DNA of 57,254 bases from Clostridium sp. cel8 (GCF_014050525.1 NZ_JACGAG010000015.1:1-57254), one strand, 5' to 3'. Shown: positions 1 through 9,683, numbered from the stretch's first letter. The notes: a model not told the origin generated them from the letters alone. A program made the numbers and translations.

Positions 1-77
1 ACAGCATAGAAATAAAGCACCAGAAAACTGGTGCTAATGTTAAAAGTTTTTTGGGACATTTTCAAAAACGGTTGACA
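1..77. mobile_element. End of an insertion sequence (left copy)
   Basis: These 77 bases are the exact reverse complement of 57178-57254. The element's outer tip is at 77 (reading leftward it begins TGTCAACCG) and the element extends off the window. It contains a hairpin (AGCACCAG, loop AAAA, CTGGTGCT, 16-35) that could stop transcription, and an outward-facing -35-like TTGACA at 72-77. The TGT tip and the terminal -35 are reminiscent of IS21-type ends, but no transposase is visible, so the family is a guess. Confidence 0.7.
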
Positions 78-156
78 CATATTATCAATTTTCCTCATAA
101 ATTTAAAATTTATGATTATATATATAAATAGTATATCTTCAATCCTTAATATCCAA

Positions 157-210
157 TTGACACTTCATATAAAAAATGCTACTATATAAATGAATTGATA
201 ATGGATTTCA
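157..210 (+). promoter_or_regulatory. feoA promoter with Fur-like box
   Basis: TTGACA (157-162), a 17-base spacer and TACTAT (180-185) form a good vegetative promoter, with a start expected near 192. The sequence TGATAATGGATTTCA at 196-210 matches the 7-1-7 Fur box (TGATAAT, one base, ATTATCA) at 11 of 14 arm positions and would overlap the transcription start. Iron-dependent Fur repression of the feo operon is therefore inferred. A separate perfect palindrome of 9-bp arms (CATAAATTT/AAATTTATG) lies at 96-114. Confidence 0.6.
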
Positions 211-237
211 ATACAAATTGATAAAGAGGTGACTTAT

Positions 238-459
238 ATGAGTATTTGCGATTTAAAACCTGGGCAAAGAGCTTTGATAAAAAATATAACTGGAGATGAT
301 AAGTTAGTTAAAAGACTTTTAGCATTAGGATGCATCGAGGGAACTGAAATAACTCTAAAAAATTTTGCTCCACTAGGTGATCCAGTAATTATAAACTTGA
401 GAGGTTTCAATCTCGCCCTACGAAAAAATGATGCAAAGAAGATTTCAATTGAAGGATGA
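238..459 (+). CDS. feoA: Ferrous iron transport protein A
   Basis: This is a small SH3-like cytoplasmic protein of 73 residues, the usual FeoA size. It shows the family pattern: DLKPGQRALI near the N-terminus, a KRLLALGCIEGTEI turn in the middle and a C-terminal stretch ending in ALRKNDAKKI. FeoA is known to assist FeoB in Fe(II) uptake. The ATG at 238 is preferred over the upstream in-frame GTG at 229, because the ribosome binding site AGAGGTG (225-231) overlaps that GTG and is correctly spaced for the ATG. It is the first gene of a feo operon, with feoB 88 bases downstream. Confidence 0.9.
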   Translation: MSICDLKPGQRALIKNITGDDKLVKRLLALGCIEGTEITLKNFAPLGDPVIINLRGFNLALRKNDAKKISIEG

Positions 460-547
460 ATTAAGGATTTCCCATTTTATTTTATAGATACTATATAATT
501 TCTAATATATTTATAGCAACTAATTACTAAATTTTTGGAGGGAATAC

Positions 548-2311
548 ATGATTACAGCAGCTTTATTAGGAAATCCCAACGTGGGAAAAACCTCTTTATT
601 CAACTATCTTACAGGTTCAAACCAATATGTTGGAAATTGGCCAGGAGTAACAGTTGAGAAAAAAGAAGGTTATTTTGAAGATATAAAAATAGTAGATCTA
701 CCCGGAATATATGCCATGGACACATATTCAAATGAAGAAAAAGTTTCTAAGGCATTTTTAAATAAAGACAATGTAGATGTAATAATAAATATTGTAGACG
801 CATCTAATCTCAATAGAAACTTATATCTTACAACTCAACTTAAGCAATTTAAGAAACCAATTATATTGGTATTTAATATGATGGATATAGCAGAGGAAAT
901 TGGACTAAAAATAGATTTTAAAAAAATAGAATCTGAACTTGGAGTTATTGCAATTCCAATAATAGCTTCAAAAAATAAAGGTATAGATAACCTTAAAAAC
1001 GTACTTATAAATAAAGATTTTAATAATATACCTCATGATAAAAATAATTTTGATTTTAAAACAGAAAAACAAGCCTATTCATTTATAAATGGTGTACTGA
1101 AAAGATGTACTACTGTAACAAAGGCTAAATCTGTATCATATACTGAAAAAATAGATAATATAGTACTAAATAAGTTTATAGCATATCCTATATTTTTATT
1201 CGCACTTTTTTTAATTTTTAAATTTACATTCAGCTGGGTTGGTCAGCCTATTGCCGACAAATTCAGCGACTATCTTTCAGGTAGTATAACATATTATTTA
1301 AGAGACCTACTTTCTGGAACAAGCCCTTGGTTTAGTTCACTTTTAATTGACGGAATACTTTCTGGAGTAGGATCTGTAGTTGTATTTTTTCCTGTAATAT
1401 TTTGTCTGTTTTTAGGTATATCTCTCTTAGAAGACAGTGGATATATGGCAAGAGGAGCTCTTATAATGGATAAGCTTATGAGAAAAATAGGACTTTCAGG
1501 TAAGGCATTTATTCCACTTATAGTTGGGTTTGGATGTTCAGTACCTGGAATTATGTCATCTAGAACACTTGAAAGTGATAAAGATAGAAAACTAACAGCA
1601 TTATTAATACCACTTATGTCTTGTAACGCAAGATTGCCTATATATGCCCTATTTGCATCAGCTTTCTTTGTAGGAAGTGAAACTGAAGTAGTATTTTCAT
1701 TATATTTACTTGGTATAATTTTTGCATTTATAATAGGACTATTATTTAAAAATACAATATTCAAAAAAGATGAAGAACCTTTTATAATTGAACTTCCAAA
1801 ATACAATATCCCTAATTTAAAAAATCTTATTATACATACTTGGGAAAAAGCAAAGGGATTTTTAAGAAAAGCAGGAACAATAATATTTTCAATGTCAGTT
1901 ATAATATGGTTCTTGTCAAACTTTAGCTTAAAAGGAATGGTACCTATAGATCAAAGTATTTTGTACCATATAGGCAAATTTATAGCTCCTATATTTTCAC
2001 CTATGGGATATGGAAGCTGGCAAAACACTGTGTCACTTATTTCAGGATTAATGGCAAAAGAAATTGTAATTGGTACTATGGGAATCATATATGGAAGCGA
2101 TCTTACAAAAATACTTCCTCAACACTTTACTAATATTTCAGCCTATGCCTTTTTAGTATTCGTTCTATTATATACACCATGTATATCAGCAATATCTGCT
2201 ATGAAAAAGGAATATGGAAGTAAAATGGCTGCTTTTTCCGTAACCTATCAATTTGCACTAGCTTGGGTTGCCTCATTTATCACATTTAAAATTGGTTCTA
2301 TTATATTCTAA
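548..2311 (+). CDS. feoB: Ferrous iron transporter B, GTPase and membrane permease
   Basis: FeoB moves Fe(II) across the cytoplasmic membrane using an N-terminal G domain. The sequence shows G1 GNPNVGKT (residues 8-15), G2 in GVTV (33-36), G3 DLPG (50-53) and G4 NMMD (about 110-113). A multi-span membrane part follows from about residue 215, with the two Gate-type regions (around GYMARGALIMDK and the later GTIIFSMSVIIW). At 587 residues it is the compact clostridial form. The start follows TTGGAGGGAATAC. Downstream, 13 bases after its stop, is the small Cys-rich FeoB partner. Expression probably follows the Fur-like promoter upstream of feoA. Confidence 0.95.
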   Translation: MITAALLGNPNVGKTSLFNYLTGSNQYVGNWPGVTVEKKEGYFEDIKIVDLPGIYAMDTYSNEEKVSKAFLNKDNVDVIINIVDASNLNRNLYLTTQLKQFKKPIILVFNMMDIAEEIGLKIDFKKIESELGVIAIPIIASKNKGIDNLKNVLINKDFNNIPHDKNNFDFKTEKQAYSFINGVLKRCTTVTKAKSVSYTEKIDNIVLNKFIAYPIFLFALFLIFKFTFSWVGQPIADKFSDYLSGSITYYLRDLLSGTSPWFSSLLIDGILSGVGSVVVFFPVIFCLFLGISLLEDSGYMARGALIMDKLMRKIGLSGKAFIPLIVGFGCSVPGIMSSRTLESDKDRKLTALLIPLMSCNARLPIYALFASAFFVGSETEVVFSLYLLGIIFAFIIGLLFKNTIFKKDEEPFIIELPKYNIPNLKNLIIHTWEKAKGFLRKAGTIIFSMSVIIWFLSNFSLKGMVPIDQSILYHIGKFIAPIFSPMGYGSWQNTVSLISGLMAKEIVIGTMGIIYGSDLTKILPQHFTNISAYAFLVFVLLYTPCISAISAMKKEYGSKMAAFSVTYQFALAWVASFITFKIGSIIF

Positions 2312-2324
2312 TGGAGGTGTATAG

Positions 2325-2480
2325 ATGATTATAGAAATGCTAATAACATTAGTTATTGTTGCATTTGCAGCATATATACTAGTTAGAAATATACAAAAAA
2401 AATCGAAAGGTAATTGTTGTTCTAATTGCAATTCATGTTCAAGTAACTGTATAAGTAAAAAACATATTAAAAATCAATGA
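2325..2480 (+). CDS. FeoB-associated Cys-rich membrane protein
   Basis: This short gene encodes 51 residues. One N-terminal membrane helix (about residues 4-21, IEMLITLVIVAFAAYILV) is followed by a basic stretch and a cysteine cluster (CCSNCNSC, then SSNC). This matches the small FeoB-associated Cys-rich proteins encoded immediately after feoB in many Firmicutes. Their exact role is unsettled; metal handing-over to or from FeoB is the usual suggestion. A good ribosome binding site (GGAGGTG, 2314-2320) lies 4 bases before the ATG. A terminator follows directly. Confidence 0.85.
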   Translation: MIIEMLITLVIVAFAAYILVRNIQKKSKGNCCSNCNSCSSNCISKKHIKNQ

Positions 2481-2524
2481 AAAAAAGAACTTCTTCATTA
2501 AATTTTGTGAAGGAGTTCTTTTTT
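2481..2524. terminator. Bidirectional terminator between feo operon and CBS gene
   Basis: An 11-bp stem GAACTTCTTCA / TGAAGGAGTTC (2487-2497 and 2508-2518, one G-T pair) is flanked by an A-run on the left and a T-run on the right. It can end both the feo transcript and the convergent CBS-domain gene. Confidence 0.85.
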
Positions 2525-2541
2525 ACTCTAAACCAATTAAA

Positions 2542-2928
2542 TCAATTTTTATCCGATTTATCTATAAAATAATCCACAATATCTCCAATAGAAATCATTC
2601 CTTCTACAGTGTTATCATCATCTATTACAGGTATAGCTATTATATTATTTTTCCTTATTCTTTTTGCAACATCTATAACATCTTCATCTTCATGTGCAGT
2701 TATAACATCTTTTGTCATAACCCACTCTACAGGACATGTGTCATAGTGACCTTCTTCCATCAAAAATCTATATATATCAGCTTTTACTATCATTCCAACC
2801 AGTTTCCCTTTTATATCTATAACCGGAGCTCCATTTACTTTATGCTCACCCATTACATCTAATGCCTTGCTTAAAGTATCATCTGGCCTTAATTTTAATA
2901 TCTTTGAGTGCATTATAGTAGTAATCAT
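2542..2928 (-). CDS. CBS domain pair protein
   Basis: The protein has 128 residues and consists of two CBS domains in tandem and nothing else. The first half carries DTLSKALDVMGEHKVNGAPV and the second DEDVIDVAKRIRKNNIIAIP followed by a GMISIGDIVDYF end. Such stand-alone Bateman modules usually bind adenine nucleotides and act as sensors, but the partner cannot be deduced here. The start ATG follows GGAGGATTGGAAAT. The neighbour upstream on the same strand is an RNase H-like exonuclease gene ending at 2984; a 55-base gap allows co-transcription. Confidence 0.85.
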   Translation of the reverse strand: MITTIMHSKILKLRPDDTLSKALDVMGEHKVNGAPVIDIKGKLVGMIVKADIYRFLMEEGHYDTCPVEWVMTKDVITAHEDEDVIDVAKRIRKNNIIAIPVIDDDNTVEGMISIGDIVDYFIDKSDKN

Positions 2929-2983
2929 ATTTCCAATCCTCCTTAAAATAATTATATAACAAATAGTAAAAAAAAGCTAAAAA

Positions 2984-3781
2984 TCAATAACTCTTCCTTA
3001 AGATAAAATTTATTTCTTCCATATCTCTTCCGCCTTTTAAAATATAATCTATTACACGAGAAGCTGATTTTTTAGACATCTTATCTACACGACAATTTAA
3101 ATTTATATTATTCTTTTTTATAAGACTTGTCAAAAACCTAAACTGTTTATCTGTAATTAAATCATCTCTTACAATTGAATCATTGTTTTCAATTTTATAG
3201 ATAAACTCATGTATTTTAGGAAGATTCAATACATCCTCATAATTATGAAGCATTATAATTTTTTCTAGTTTTTCACTTTTTGTATTTAAAAATTCATTAT
3301 ATAAGTCTACACTCATTCCTCCATCTATTTGATCTTTTCTATTAATTCCTATATACTTTTCAACAGATTTTAAATTACACCTTTTCATACCAATTTGTTT
3401 ATAATAAGGTCTTATATTTCTATATAAATCTATATGATGTTTAGGAGGATTAAAATTTATATTTGACCTTAACATTCTCTCACATATAAATGGTTCATCA
3501 AATGCAATTCCATTGTAAGAACACCAAATATCACAATCTAAAATATCATGTCCAAAACTATATAGCAATTCACTTTCATCTTCCAAAGACTCTGCAAAAT
3601 ACTGAGTTACTGAAAATTTATCATGATCCGAAAAATTTCCAGAAGATATAAGTATAACACTATCATTATTTTTATCAAAGCCTGTAGTTTCTATATCAAA
3701 ATAAACTATATCTTTCATATTGTATTCATTAAATATATTTTTAGGAATTTTTAAAACTTCCTCATATTTCTTAATAAGCAT
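2984..3781 (-). CDS. RNase H-like (DEDD) exonuclease, YprB type
   Basis: This 265-residue protein has the YprB-type ribonuclease H-like fold. Motif I is YFDIETTGFD (about residues 28-37). A central WCSYNGIAFDEPF provides the second acidic motif, and the late HNYEDVLNLPKI is the third. These acidic residues would hold two metal ions for 3'-5' nucleic acid hydrolysis. The substrate is unknown. The ATG at 3781 is chosen because GGAGG lies just upstream; an in-frame TTG four codons earlier overlaps that ribosome binding site. The C-terminus carries a short extension (TDKQFRFLTSLIKK) seen in clostridial homologues. Confidence 0.8.
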   Translation of the reverse strand: MLIKKYEEVLKIPKNIFNEYNMKDIVYFDIETTGFDKNNDSVILISSGNFSDHDKFSVTQYFAESLEDESELLYSFGHDILDCDIWCSYNGIAFDEPFICERMLRSNINFNPPKHHIDLYRNIRPYYKQIGMKRCNLKSVEKYIGINRKDQIDGGMSVDLYNEFLNTKSEKLEKIIMLHNYEDVLNLPKIHEFIYKIENNDSIVRDDLITDKQFRFLTSLIKKNNINLNCRVDKMSKKSASRVIDYILKGGRDMEEINFILRKSY

Positions 3782-3799
3782 TATTACCTCCAAATTAAA

Positions 3800-3850
3800 T
3801 AGTAGGGAAGTTAAACATGCTTTAAATTGCAGTTATTTAACTTCCCTTTA
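3800..3850 (-). terminator. argS terminator
   Basis: A perfect 11-bp stem GGGAAGTTAAA / TTTAACTTCCC (3805-3815 and 3836-3846) with a 20-base loop lies just past the argS stop. It is followed on the minus strand by a moderately T-rich tract. Confidence 0.65.
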
Positions 3851-3853
3851 ATT

Positions 3854-5548
3854 TTACATTTCCTCAACTACATCTATTCCAAGTAAATATAATGCATTTT
3901 TTATTACCTGACAAGAAGCCTCTACAAGTTGCAGTCTAAATCTCTTTACATCTTTATCTTCAGTATTTAGTATACTACAAGAATTATAGAATTTATTAAA
4001 CATTTTTGCAACTTCTATAACGTATCTAGTTAATACAAATGGTTCCAATCTATCTATTGCGTTTTCTATATGGGATCTGAATTCAGAAAGTATCTTTGCA
4101 AGTTGAAATTCTTCCATAGAACTTATTTTAACATTATTTACATCAGAATTAAACCCTCCAGCTTTTCTTAGTATACTTTTTCCCCTAGCATAACTATACT
4201 GTACATAAGGTCCAGTTTCGCCGTCGAAACTGAGCATTTCATCCCAGTCAAATACTATATCTCTCTCCCTATTGTTTTTCAAATAAGTAAATACTATAGC
4301 TCCTATGCCAACCTTCTTTGCCACTTCATCTTTATTTTTTAAATTAGGATTTTTACTTTGAATTATTTCAAGAGTCCTGTCTATTGATCTTTGCAATAAA
4401 TCTTCAAGGAAAATTACATCTCCATGTCTTGTTGACAATTTCTTATTTGCAAATCTTACAAGTCCAAATCCTACATGAATGCAAGAATCAGCCCAATCTT
4501 TCCCCATAAGCTTTAATGTAGTAAATACTTGTTTAAAGTGTAATGATTGATCTAGTCCAACTACATATATACACTTATCAAAATCATATGTTTTTTTTCT
4601 ATATATAGCAGCTGCAAGATCACGTGTTGCATATATAGTTGCTCCGTCTGATTTCTTTATTATACAAGGAGGTATATTGTATTTATCAAGCATTACTACC
4701 TTTGCCCCATTGCTATCTTCAAGCAATCCACAATTGTCAATTTCCTCTATTACATCATCCATTTTGTCACTATAAAAGCTTTCACCTGCATAGGAATCAA
4801 ATTCAACACCAAGTGCTTTATAAACTTCACTAAATTTTTCTAAACTAAGATCCTTAAATTTTTTCCAAAGTTTAACTTCCTCTTCTTCTCCATCTTCTAG
4901 CTTCTTAAAATACATTCTTCCTTCATCTTCTAGTGATGGATCCTTAGAAGCTTCATCATGAAACTTTACATATATTCTTAAAAGTTCTTTTATAGGATCT
5001 TTTTTAAGTTCATCTTCATTACACCATCTCTTATATGCAGATATAAGCTTTCCAAATTGAGTACCCCAATCACCAAGATGATTTATTCTAGTGCAATTAT
5101 AACCTTGAAAATCCATCATTTTATACAGTGAATTTCCTATAGCAGTACTAAACAAATGACCAACATGGAAAGGCTTTGCAATATTTGGAGATGAAAATTC
5201 TATTACTATGTTTTTTCCATTACCCTTTGAAGATTTTCCATATTCATCTCTTTTCTCTAGAATCTCACCTATAACATCTTTTGAAAACATTTCTTTATGT
5301 ACAAAAAAGTTTAAATAAGGACCAAAATTTTCAACTTTGTAAAAGTATTTTGTATCAATCTTATCTTTGAGTTCACTTGCAATCATATTTGGGGCTTTTC
5401 TCAAAATTTTAGCCAATTGAAAACATGGAAATGCAAAATCTCCCATTTCAGGTTTTGGTGGTATTTCAATAATTCTCTCTATGGCATCAATTTCCATATC
5501 TACATTTTGTTTTATTTCATTTGCTATTATTTTTTTATAATCAATCAT
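3854..5548 (-). CDS. argS: Arginyl-tRNA synthetase
   Basis: This class I aminoacyl-tRNA synthetase charges tRNA-Arg. The 564 residues fit the family. Visible features are the N-terminal Add1-type domain (residues 1-85), the HIGH motif as HVGH (128-131) after FSSPNIAKP, a KMSKS-equivalent KLSTRHG region near residue 365, and the all-alpha anticodon-binding C-terminus ending in [13 protein letters not shown]. The start ATG has GAGAGGAG upstream. Transcription is controlled by a T-box leader (5618-5880) with an arginine codon in its specifier loop, so expression should rise when uncharged tRNA-Arg accumulates. Confidence 0.97.
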   Translation of the reverse strand: MIDYKKIIANEIKQNVDMEIDAIERIIEIPPKPEMGDFAFPCFQLAKILRKAPNMIASELKDKIDTKYFYKVENFGPYLNFFVHKEMFSKDVIGEILEKRDEYGKSSKGNGKNIVIEFSSPNIAKPFHVGHLFSTAIGNSLYKMMDFQGYNCTRINHLGDWGTQFGKLISAYKRWCNEDELKKDPIKELLRIYVKFHDEASKDPSLEDEGRMYFKKLEDGEEEEVKLWKKFKDLSLEKFSEVYKALGVEFDSYAGESFYSDKMDDVIEEIDNCGLLEDSNGAKVVMLDKYNIPPCIIKKSDGATIYATRDLAAAIYRKKTYDFDKCIYVVGLDQSLHFKQVFTTLKLMGKDWADSCIHVGFGLVRFANKKLSTRHGDVIFLEDLLQRSIDRTLEIIQSKNPNLKNKDEVAKKVGIGAIVFTYLKNNRERDIVFDWDEMLSFDGETGPYVQYSYARGKSILRKAGGFNSDVNNVKISSMEEFQLAKILSEFRSHIENAIDRLEPFVLTRYVIEVAKMFNKFYNSCSILNTEDKDVKRFRLQLVEASCQVIKNALYLLGIDVVEEM

Positions 5549-5617
5549 AATATTTAAAACTCCTCTCTATGTATTACACTATTTTTTATAACTACTTATA
5601 ACATTATAATATAAAAT

Positions 5618-5880
5618 ATACACGCCTCATATGTAAAGAGACGTGTATTAAATCCGTGGTACCACTCTAATTGATAGAAAAATCTATCCACTTTAAACTT
5701 TAACGCAGTTAACGACTTATTTTTTACTTCTCAAAAAGCATTTTTCATAAGTTCCTCAAGGGCTCTTTTCTTTTTAGTGTAATTATAGGCTCCCACCAAA
5801 ATCCTACTCTCTTAAAATTACATCTAAAAGTACTCTTCCCCGTCATAAGAATAATTTTTAATTTATTATATTACTATATC
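5618..5880 (-). promoter_or_regulatory. T-box riboswitch, arginine type, upstream of argS
   Basis: Read on the minus strand, the leader contains the Stem I AG bulge (AAGAGAG), a GGTG element, and the specifier region AAGAAAAGAGCCC. The codon AGA (5766-5764) sits in the register seen in known T-boxes. The invariant T-box TGGTACCACGG is at 5664-5654, followed by a terminator hairpin (TACACG...CGTGTA, 5620-5648) with a T-rich tail. AGA is an arginine codon, in agreement with the argS gene it controls. Confidence 0.92.
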
Positions 5881-5894
5881 GTGTAACTTGTCAA
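5865..5894 (-). promoter_or_regulatory. argS T-box promoter
   Basis: On the minus strand TTGACA (5894-5889), an 18-base spacer and TATAAT (5870-5865) form a near-consensus promoter. It starts only 6 bases beyond the potD stop codon, and no terminator separates the pot operon from it. Confidence 0.8.
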
Positions 5895-5900
5895 TGGAAA

Positions 5901-6974
5901 CTACTGCTGCTTAAACTCAGACCATATTCTATCATATATTTTAGATGCACTACCAACATCTCTGAAACTTTCTGCTTTTTTAAGTTCTGAATCTGGTATA
6001 TATACAGCTTTATTATTTAGATACTCCTCAGACATATACTTTTTTGCTTCTTTATTCGTATTTACATATTCAATTTTTTCAGTAGCTTCATTACTTATCT
6101 TACCATCTAACATGAAATTTATAAATTTCTCTGCATTTTCCTTGTGTGGAGCATTAACAGGTATTACAAAGTTATCTTCTTCTAAGTTCATTCCCTCTTC
6201 TGGGTATACTATCTTGAACTTTGGATTTGCACGAACTGCTGCTGATGCCTGAGATCCATACATATATCCAACACTTACATCTCCATCTATAAGGCTGTTG
6301 TGTGGAGTATCTGCATTTAAAACTTTAACATTTGGCTTTAATTTTTTTAATTCAGCACTTGCCTCTTCTAATTTTTTAGAATCTGTTTCATTCATAGAAT
6401 ATCCTAGTTTTTTAAGAGTCATCCCTATTACTATTCTAGGATCATCTACAAGTACAATTGAATCTTTAAGAGCTGGATTCCACAAATCACTGTAAGATTT
6501 TATAGGTATTTTAACTTTATCTGGATTATACACTATCATCTGAGTACCAAGGGTATATGGAATTGAATATTTATTGTCTTTATCATAGTACTGTCCTAAA
6601 AATTGAGGATCTACATTCTTATAGTTTGGTATATTATCTTTATCTATAGGTTGCAACAATATGTTCTTTTCCTTTAACATAACTTCAATAATATAGTCAC
6701 TGCATATAACTACATCATAATCAGATCCCTTTACTGCTTGAAGTTTAGATAGCATCTCCTCATTAGTAGAAAAATTACTGTAGTTTACCTTTATTCCAGT
6801 TTTATCCTCAAATTCCTTTACTACAGAATCTGGAACATAATTAGCCCATGTAAATAAATTCAATACCTTTTCCTGTTTTTGTGAAGTCTTTTCAGATCCA
6901 CATCCAGTAAATGACATTACTAAAAATGACATTACTGCACACATACTTAAAAATTTTAATAATCTTTTTTTCAT
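5901..6974 (-). CDS. potD: Spermidine/putrescine-binding lipoprotein
   Basis: This extracytoplasmic binding protein delivers polyamines to the PotABC permease. Its 357 residues begin with a lipoprotein signal peptide and lipobox FTGC, with Cys25 as the lipidated residue. The mature part has the PotD/PotF fold signature LNLFTWANYVPDSVVKEFE, the YDVVICSDY stretch and the C-terminal PDSELKKAE. It is the last gene of potABCD and lies 19 bases after potC. The start ATG follows GGGGGAAAATATT. Ligand choice between spermidine and putrescine cannot be read from the sequence. Confidence 0.93.
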   Translation of the reverse strand: MKKRLLKFLSMCAVMSFLVMSFTGCGSEKTSQKQEKVLNLFTWANYVPDSVVKEFEDKTGIKVNYSNFSTNEEMLSKLQAVKGSDYDVVICSDYIIEVMLKEKNILLQPIDKDNIPNYKNVDPQFLGQYYDKDNKYSIPYTLGTQMIVYNPDKVKIPIKSYSDLWNPALKDSIVLVDDPRIVIGMTLKKLGYSMNETDSKKLEEASAELKKLKPNVKVLNADTPHNSLIDGDVSVGYMYGSQASAAVRANPKFKIVYPEEGMNLEEDNFVIPVNAPHKENAEKFINFMLDGKISNEATEKIEYVNTNKEAKKYMSEEYLNNKAVYIPDSELKKAESFRDVGSASKIYDRIWSEFKQQ

Positions 6975-6993
6975 AATATTTTCCCCCTAAAAA

Positions 6994-7782
6994 TTATAAT
7001 CTTTTTTGACTTACCAATTTAATACATTCACCAGTTATAAGAATAACAAAAGTAATTATAAGCATAACAGTGCACAAAGCATTTATTTCAGGCGACAGTC
7101 CAAACCTTAACATTGAAAACACTTTTATAGGAAGAGTAGTACTTTCAGGTCCTGATACAAAAAAGTTTATGATTACATCATCAAAAGACAATATAAATGC
7201 AATCATCGCACCTGTAAATACTGCTGGAACTATATTTGGAAGTATTATTGTAAAAAACACTTTAAGTCTAGTTGCACCAAGATCCATAGCTGCATCTTCT
7301 ATATATGAATCAAATCCTGAAAATCTAGCTCTAACTACAATTAAAACAAAAGGAATACTAAAAGTTACATGAGATAGTATCAATGTTCCTATTCCAAAAT
7401 TTATTTGAAACTGTGAAAAATAGCTAAGAAGGGCAATACCTAATATTATTTCAGGTATAACTATGGTTATATTTAAAAGTAATTCAATTATACTCTTTCC
7501 TTTAAATGAGTACTTGTACAATCCAACTGCACCTATAGTACCAATTACAGTAGATATAAAACTACTTACAATTGCTATTGTTAAACTATTTTTAAATGCA
7601 AAAATAACATCAGTATCATTAAATAACCTTTCATACCATTCAAATGTAACTCCTGTCCATAGTGAACCAGTTTTTGCTTGATTAAAAGAATAAATAACTA
7701 TTACAAGTATAGGCAAATACAAAAATATAAAAATCATACTGATATATATGTATTGGCTCCATTTAGCAAATTTTCTATTCAT
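6994..7782 (-). CDS. potC: Spermidine/putrescine ABC transporter permease PotC
   Basis: The 262-residue inner-membrane permease has about six transmembrane segments. The cytoplasmic EAA loop appears as EDAAMDLGATRLKVFFTIILP, which contacts the ATPase PotA. The N-terminus YLPILVIVIYSFN is typical of PotC. Its start codon overlaps the stop of potB by one base, so translation is probably coupled. It pairs with PotB to form the channel for polyamine uptake. Confidence 0.93.
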   Translation of the reverse strand: MNRKFAKWSQYIYISMIFIFLYLPILVIVIYSFNQAKTGSLWTGVTFEWYERLFNDTDVIFAFKNSLTIAIVSSFISTVIGTIGAVGLYKYSFKGKSIIELLLNITIVIPEIILGIALLSYFSQFQINFGIGTLILSHVTFSIPFVLIVVRARFSGFDSYIEDAAMDLGATRLKVFFTIILPNIVPAVFTGAMIAFILSFDDVIINFFVSGPESTTLPIKVFSMLRFGLSPEINALCTVMLIITFVILITGECIKLVSQKRL

Positions 7783-8648
7783 TAAAATACCTCCATATCA
7801 GTATTTTTGCCCACTATCTTTATACTAACAGCAACTAAAATCAAAGTAGCCACTACCATAAATATAGATACAGCTGCACCAAATGGCCAGTCACGAGCTA
7901 CTAAAAATTGATTTTTTATGAGATTTCCTATAAGCATTACTTTACTTCCTCCCATAAGATCTGAAATATAAAATAATCCAAGAGATGGTATAAACACAAG
8001 TATACAGCCAGCTATTACTCCAGGCATTGTAAGAGGTAAAATTACAGTTAAAAATGTTGCAAAGTTTCCTGCTCCTAAATCTTTAGCTGCATCAATATAG
8101 GATTTTTCCAATTTTTCAATAGAATTATAAATAGGAAGCACCATAAATGGAAATAGAGTATATGTCATTCCTAAAATAACGGCACCATAAGTATAGAGCA
8201 TTTTCAAAGGTTCTTTTATTATATTTAATTTAAGAAGTATACTATTTATAAGTCCTCCTGTACTCATAAGATTCATCCACGCATAAGCTCTTATAAGAGA
8301 ATTTGTCCAAAATGGAATAATAATAAGCATTATTACAAAGACTCTAAATTTACTTGATATTTTACTTATAAAATACGCAAAAGGATATCCAAAAACAAGT
8401 GAAACTATAGTTGTTATAAATGAAATTCCTATTGAATCTCCAAAAACCTTAAAGTATAATGGAGATGCAATTCTTTTATAGTTATCAAGAGAAAAAACAA
8501 AATCTATGCCTCCATTTACACCTCTTCTAAGAAAACTTACAAATATAACATAAAAAATTGGTACTGCTATAAAAAGTAACATCCATAAACTTACAGGACC
8601 TATAAAAATATATTTTTCTAAATCAAATTTTTTTAATTTTTTTTTCAA
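7782..8648 (-). CDS. potB: Spermidine/putrescine ABC transporter permease PotB
   Basis: This 288-residue integral membrane permease has around six spans. Its EAA loop is visible as DAAKDLGAGNFATFLTVILP (about residues 185-205), the docking site for PotA. The predicted start is a TTG directly following the potA stop, with GAGGTGG as ribosome binding site, so translation is likely coupled to potA. It forms the heterodimeric channel with PotC. Confidence 0.93.
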   Translation of the reverse strand: MKKKLKKFDLEKYIFIGPVSLWMLLFIAVPIFYVIFVSFLRRGVNGGIDFVFSLDNYKRIASPLYFKVFGDSIGISFITTIVSLVFGYPFAYFISKISSKFRVFVIMLIIIPFWTNSLIRAYAWMNLMSTGGLINSILLKLNIIKEPLKMLYTYGAVILGMTYTLFPFMVLPIYNSIEKLEKSYIDAAKDLGAGNFATFLTVILPLTMPGVIAGCILVFIPSLGLFYISDLMGGSKVMLIGNLIKNQFLVARDWPFGAAVSIFMVVATLILVAVSIKIVGKNTDMEVF

Positions 8649-9683
8649 CTAAACCACCTCTTTAGCTTCCTTTGAATCTTCACCTTCATCTTCATTTTGA
8701 ATTATCACAGCATCTTGAAAATTCCAGTATAACCATAGATATTCTCCTACTTGTGGTAAATATGCTCCCTTAACATAATTATTTAGAATTACAAAACTTC
8801 CATTTTCCAATTTAAATGTAATTTTTCTGTTTGATCCAAGATACACACTACTAATTACTTTTCCTCTCAATGAGAACTTTTCCTTTGGATTTAAAGAAAA
8901 TTTAATATTCTCTGGTCTTACCATTAAACATACTTTATCACCTTTTTTAAGTGAGTCACTATTTATTCCCATATATCCATTCTCATTTTTCAAGTATGCT
9001 ATACCATTTGATACAGAATCTACAATACAGTCAAATATATTTGATTCTCCTATGAAATCTGCCACAAATTTTGTATGTGGTTTTTCATATATTTCCATAG
9101 GTGTGCCTATTTGTTCTATTACACCATCTTTCATAATAATTATACGATCTGACATATTAAGTGCTTCTTCTTGATCATGGGTTACATATATAAAAGTTAT
9201 TCCTAAATTTCTCTGAAGATTTTTAAGTTCAACTTGCATTTGTTTTCTTAGTTTAAAATCCAATGCTCCAAGTGGCTCGTCTAAAAGTAGTACATCTGGA
9301 TTATTTACAAGAGCTCTTGCAATTGCAACTCTTTGTCTTTGACCTCCACTTAAATTTTTAGGCATTCTTTTTTCATATCCCTTTAGCCTTACAATTTCAA
9401 GCATTTTATTTACTCTTTCTTTTATAGTTTTTTTATCTATTTTCTTTATTTTTAGTCCATATGCTATATTATCATAGACGTTCATATGAGGGAAAAGTGC
9501 ATAATTTTGAAATACAGTATTTATACTCAATTCATAGGGTTCCTTATTATCTATACGACTTCCATTTAAAAATATATTTCCACTTGTTGGCCTTTCAAAT
9601 CCTGCAATCATTCTAAGTGTAGTTGTCTTTCCACATCCGCTTGGTCCTAAAATAGTAAGAAACTCACCTCTTTTTATACTCAT
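8649..9683 (-). CDS. potA: Polyamine ABC transporter ATPase PotA, main frame (5' end frameshifted)
   Basis: This is the ATPase of the polyamine importer. The open frame shows Walker A GPSGCGKT, the signature [15 protein letters not shown], Walker [13 protein letters not shown], the H-loop VTHDQEEAL and a C-terminal TOBE domain. The frame opens at MSIKRGEF, lacking about 25 residues that PotA proteins normally have before Walker A. Those residues ([12 protein letters not shown]) are encoded directly upstream in another frame, and the two join across a run of seven A bases on the minus strand (9716-9722). A one-base indel, either real or a sequencing error, is therefore likely. No good ribosome binding site precedes MSIKRGEF. 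Confidence 0.85.
   Translation of the reverse strand: MSIKRGEFLTILGPSGCGKTTTLRMIAGFERPTSGNIFLNGSRIDNKEPYELSINTVFQNYALFPHMNVYDNIAYGLKIKKIDKKTIKERVNKMLEIVRLKGYEKRMPKNLSGGQRQRVAIARALVNNPDVLLLDEPLGALDFKLRKQMQVELKNLQRNLGITFIYVTHDQEEALNMSDRIIIMKDGVIEQIGTPMEIYEKPHTKFVADFIGESNIFDCIVDSVSNGIAYLKNENGYMGINSDSLKKGDKVCLMVRPENIKFSLNPKEKFSLRGKVISSVYLGSNRKITFKLENGSFVILNNYVKGAYLPQVGEYLWLYWNFQDAVIIQNEDEGEDSKEAKEVV

Noticed and set aside
1294-1806. A 170-residue frame antisense to feoB
   Set aside because: It lies wholly opposite a clear feoB coding region with conserved membrane segments, and has no ribosome binding site.
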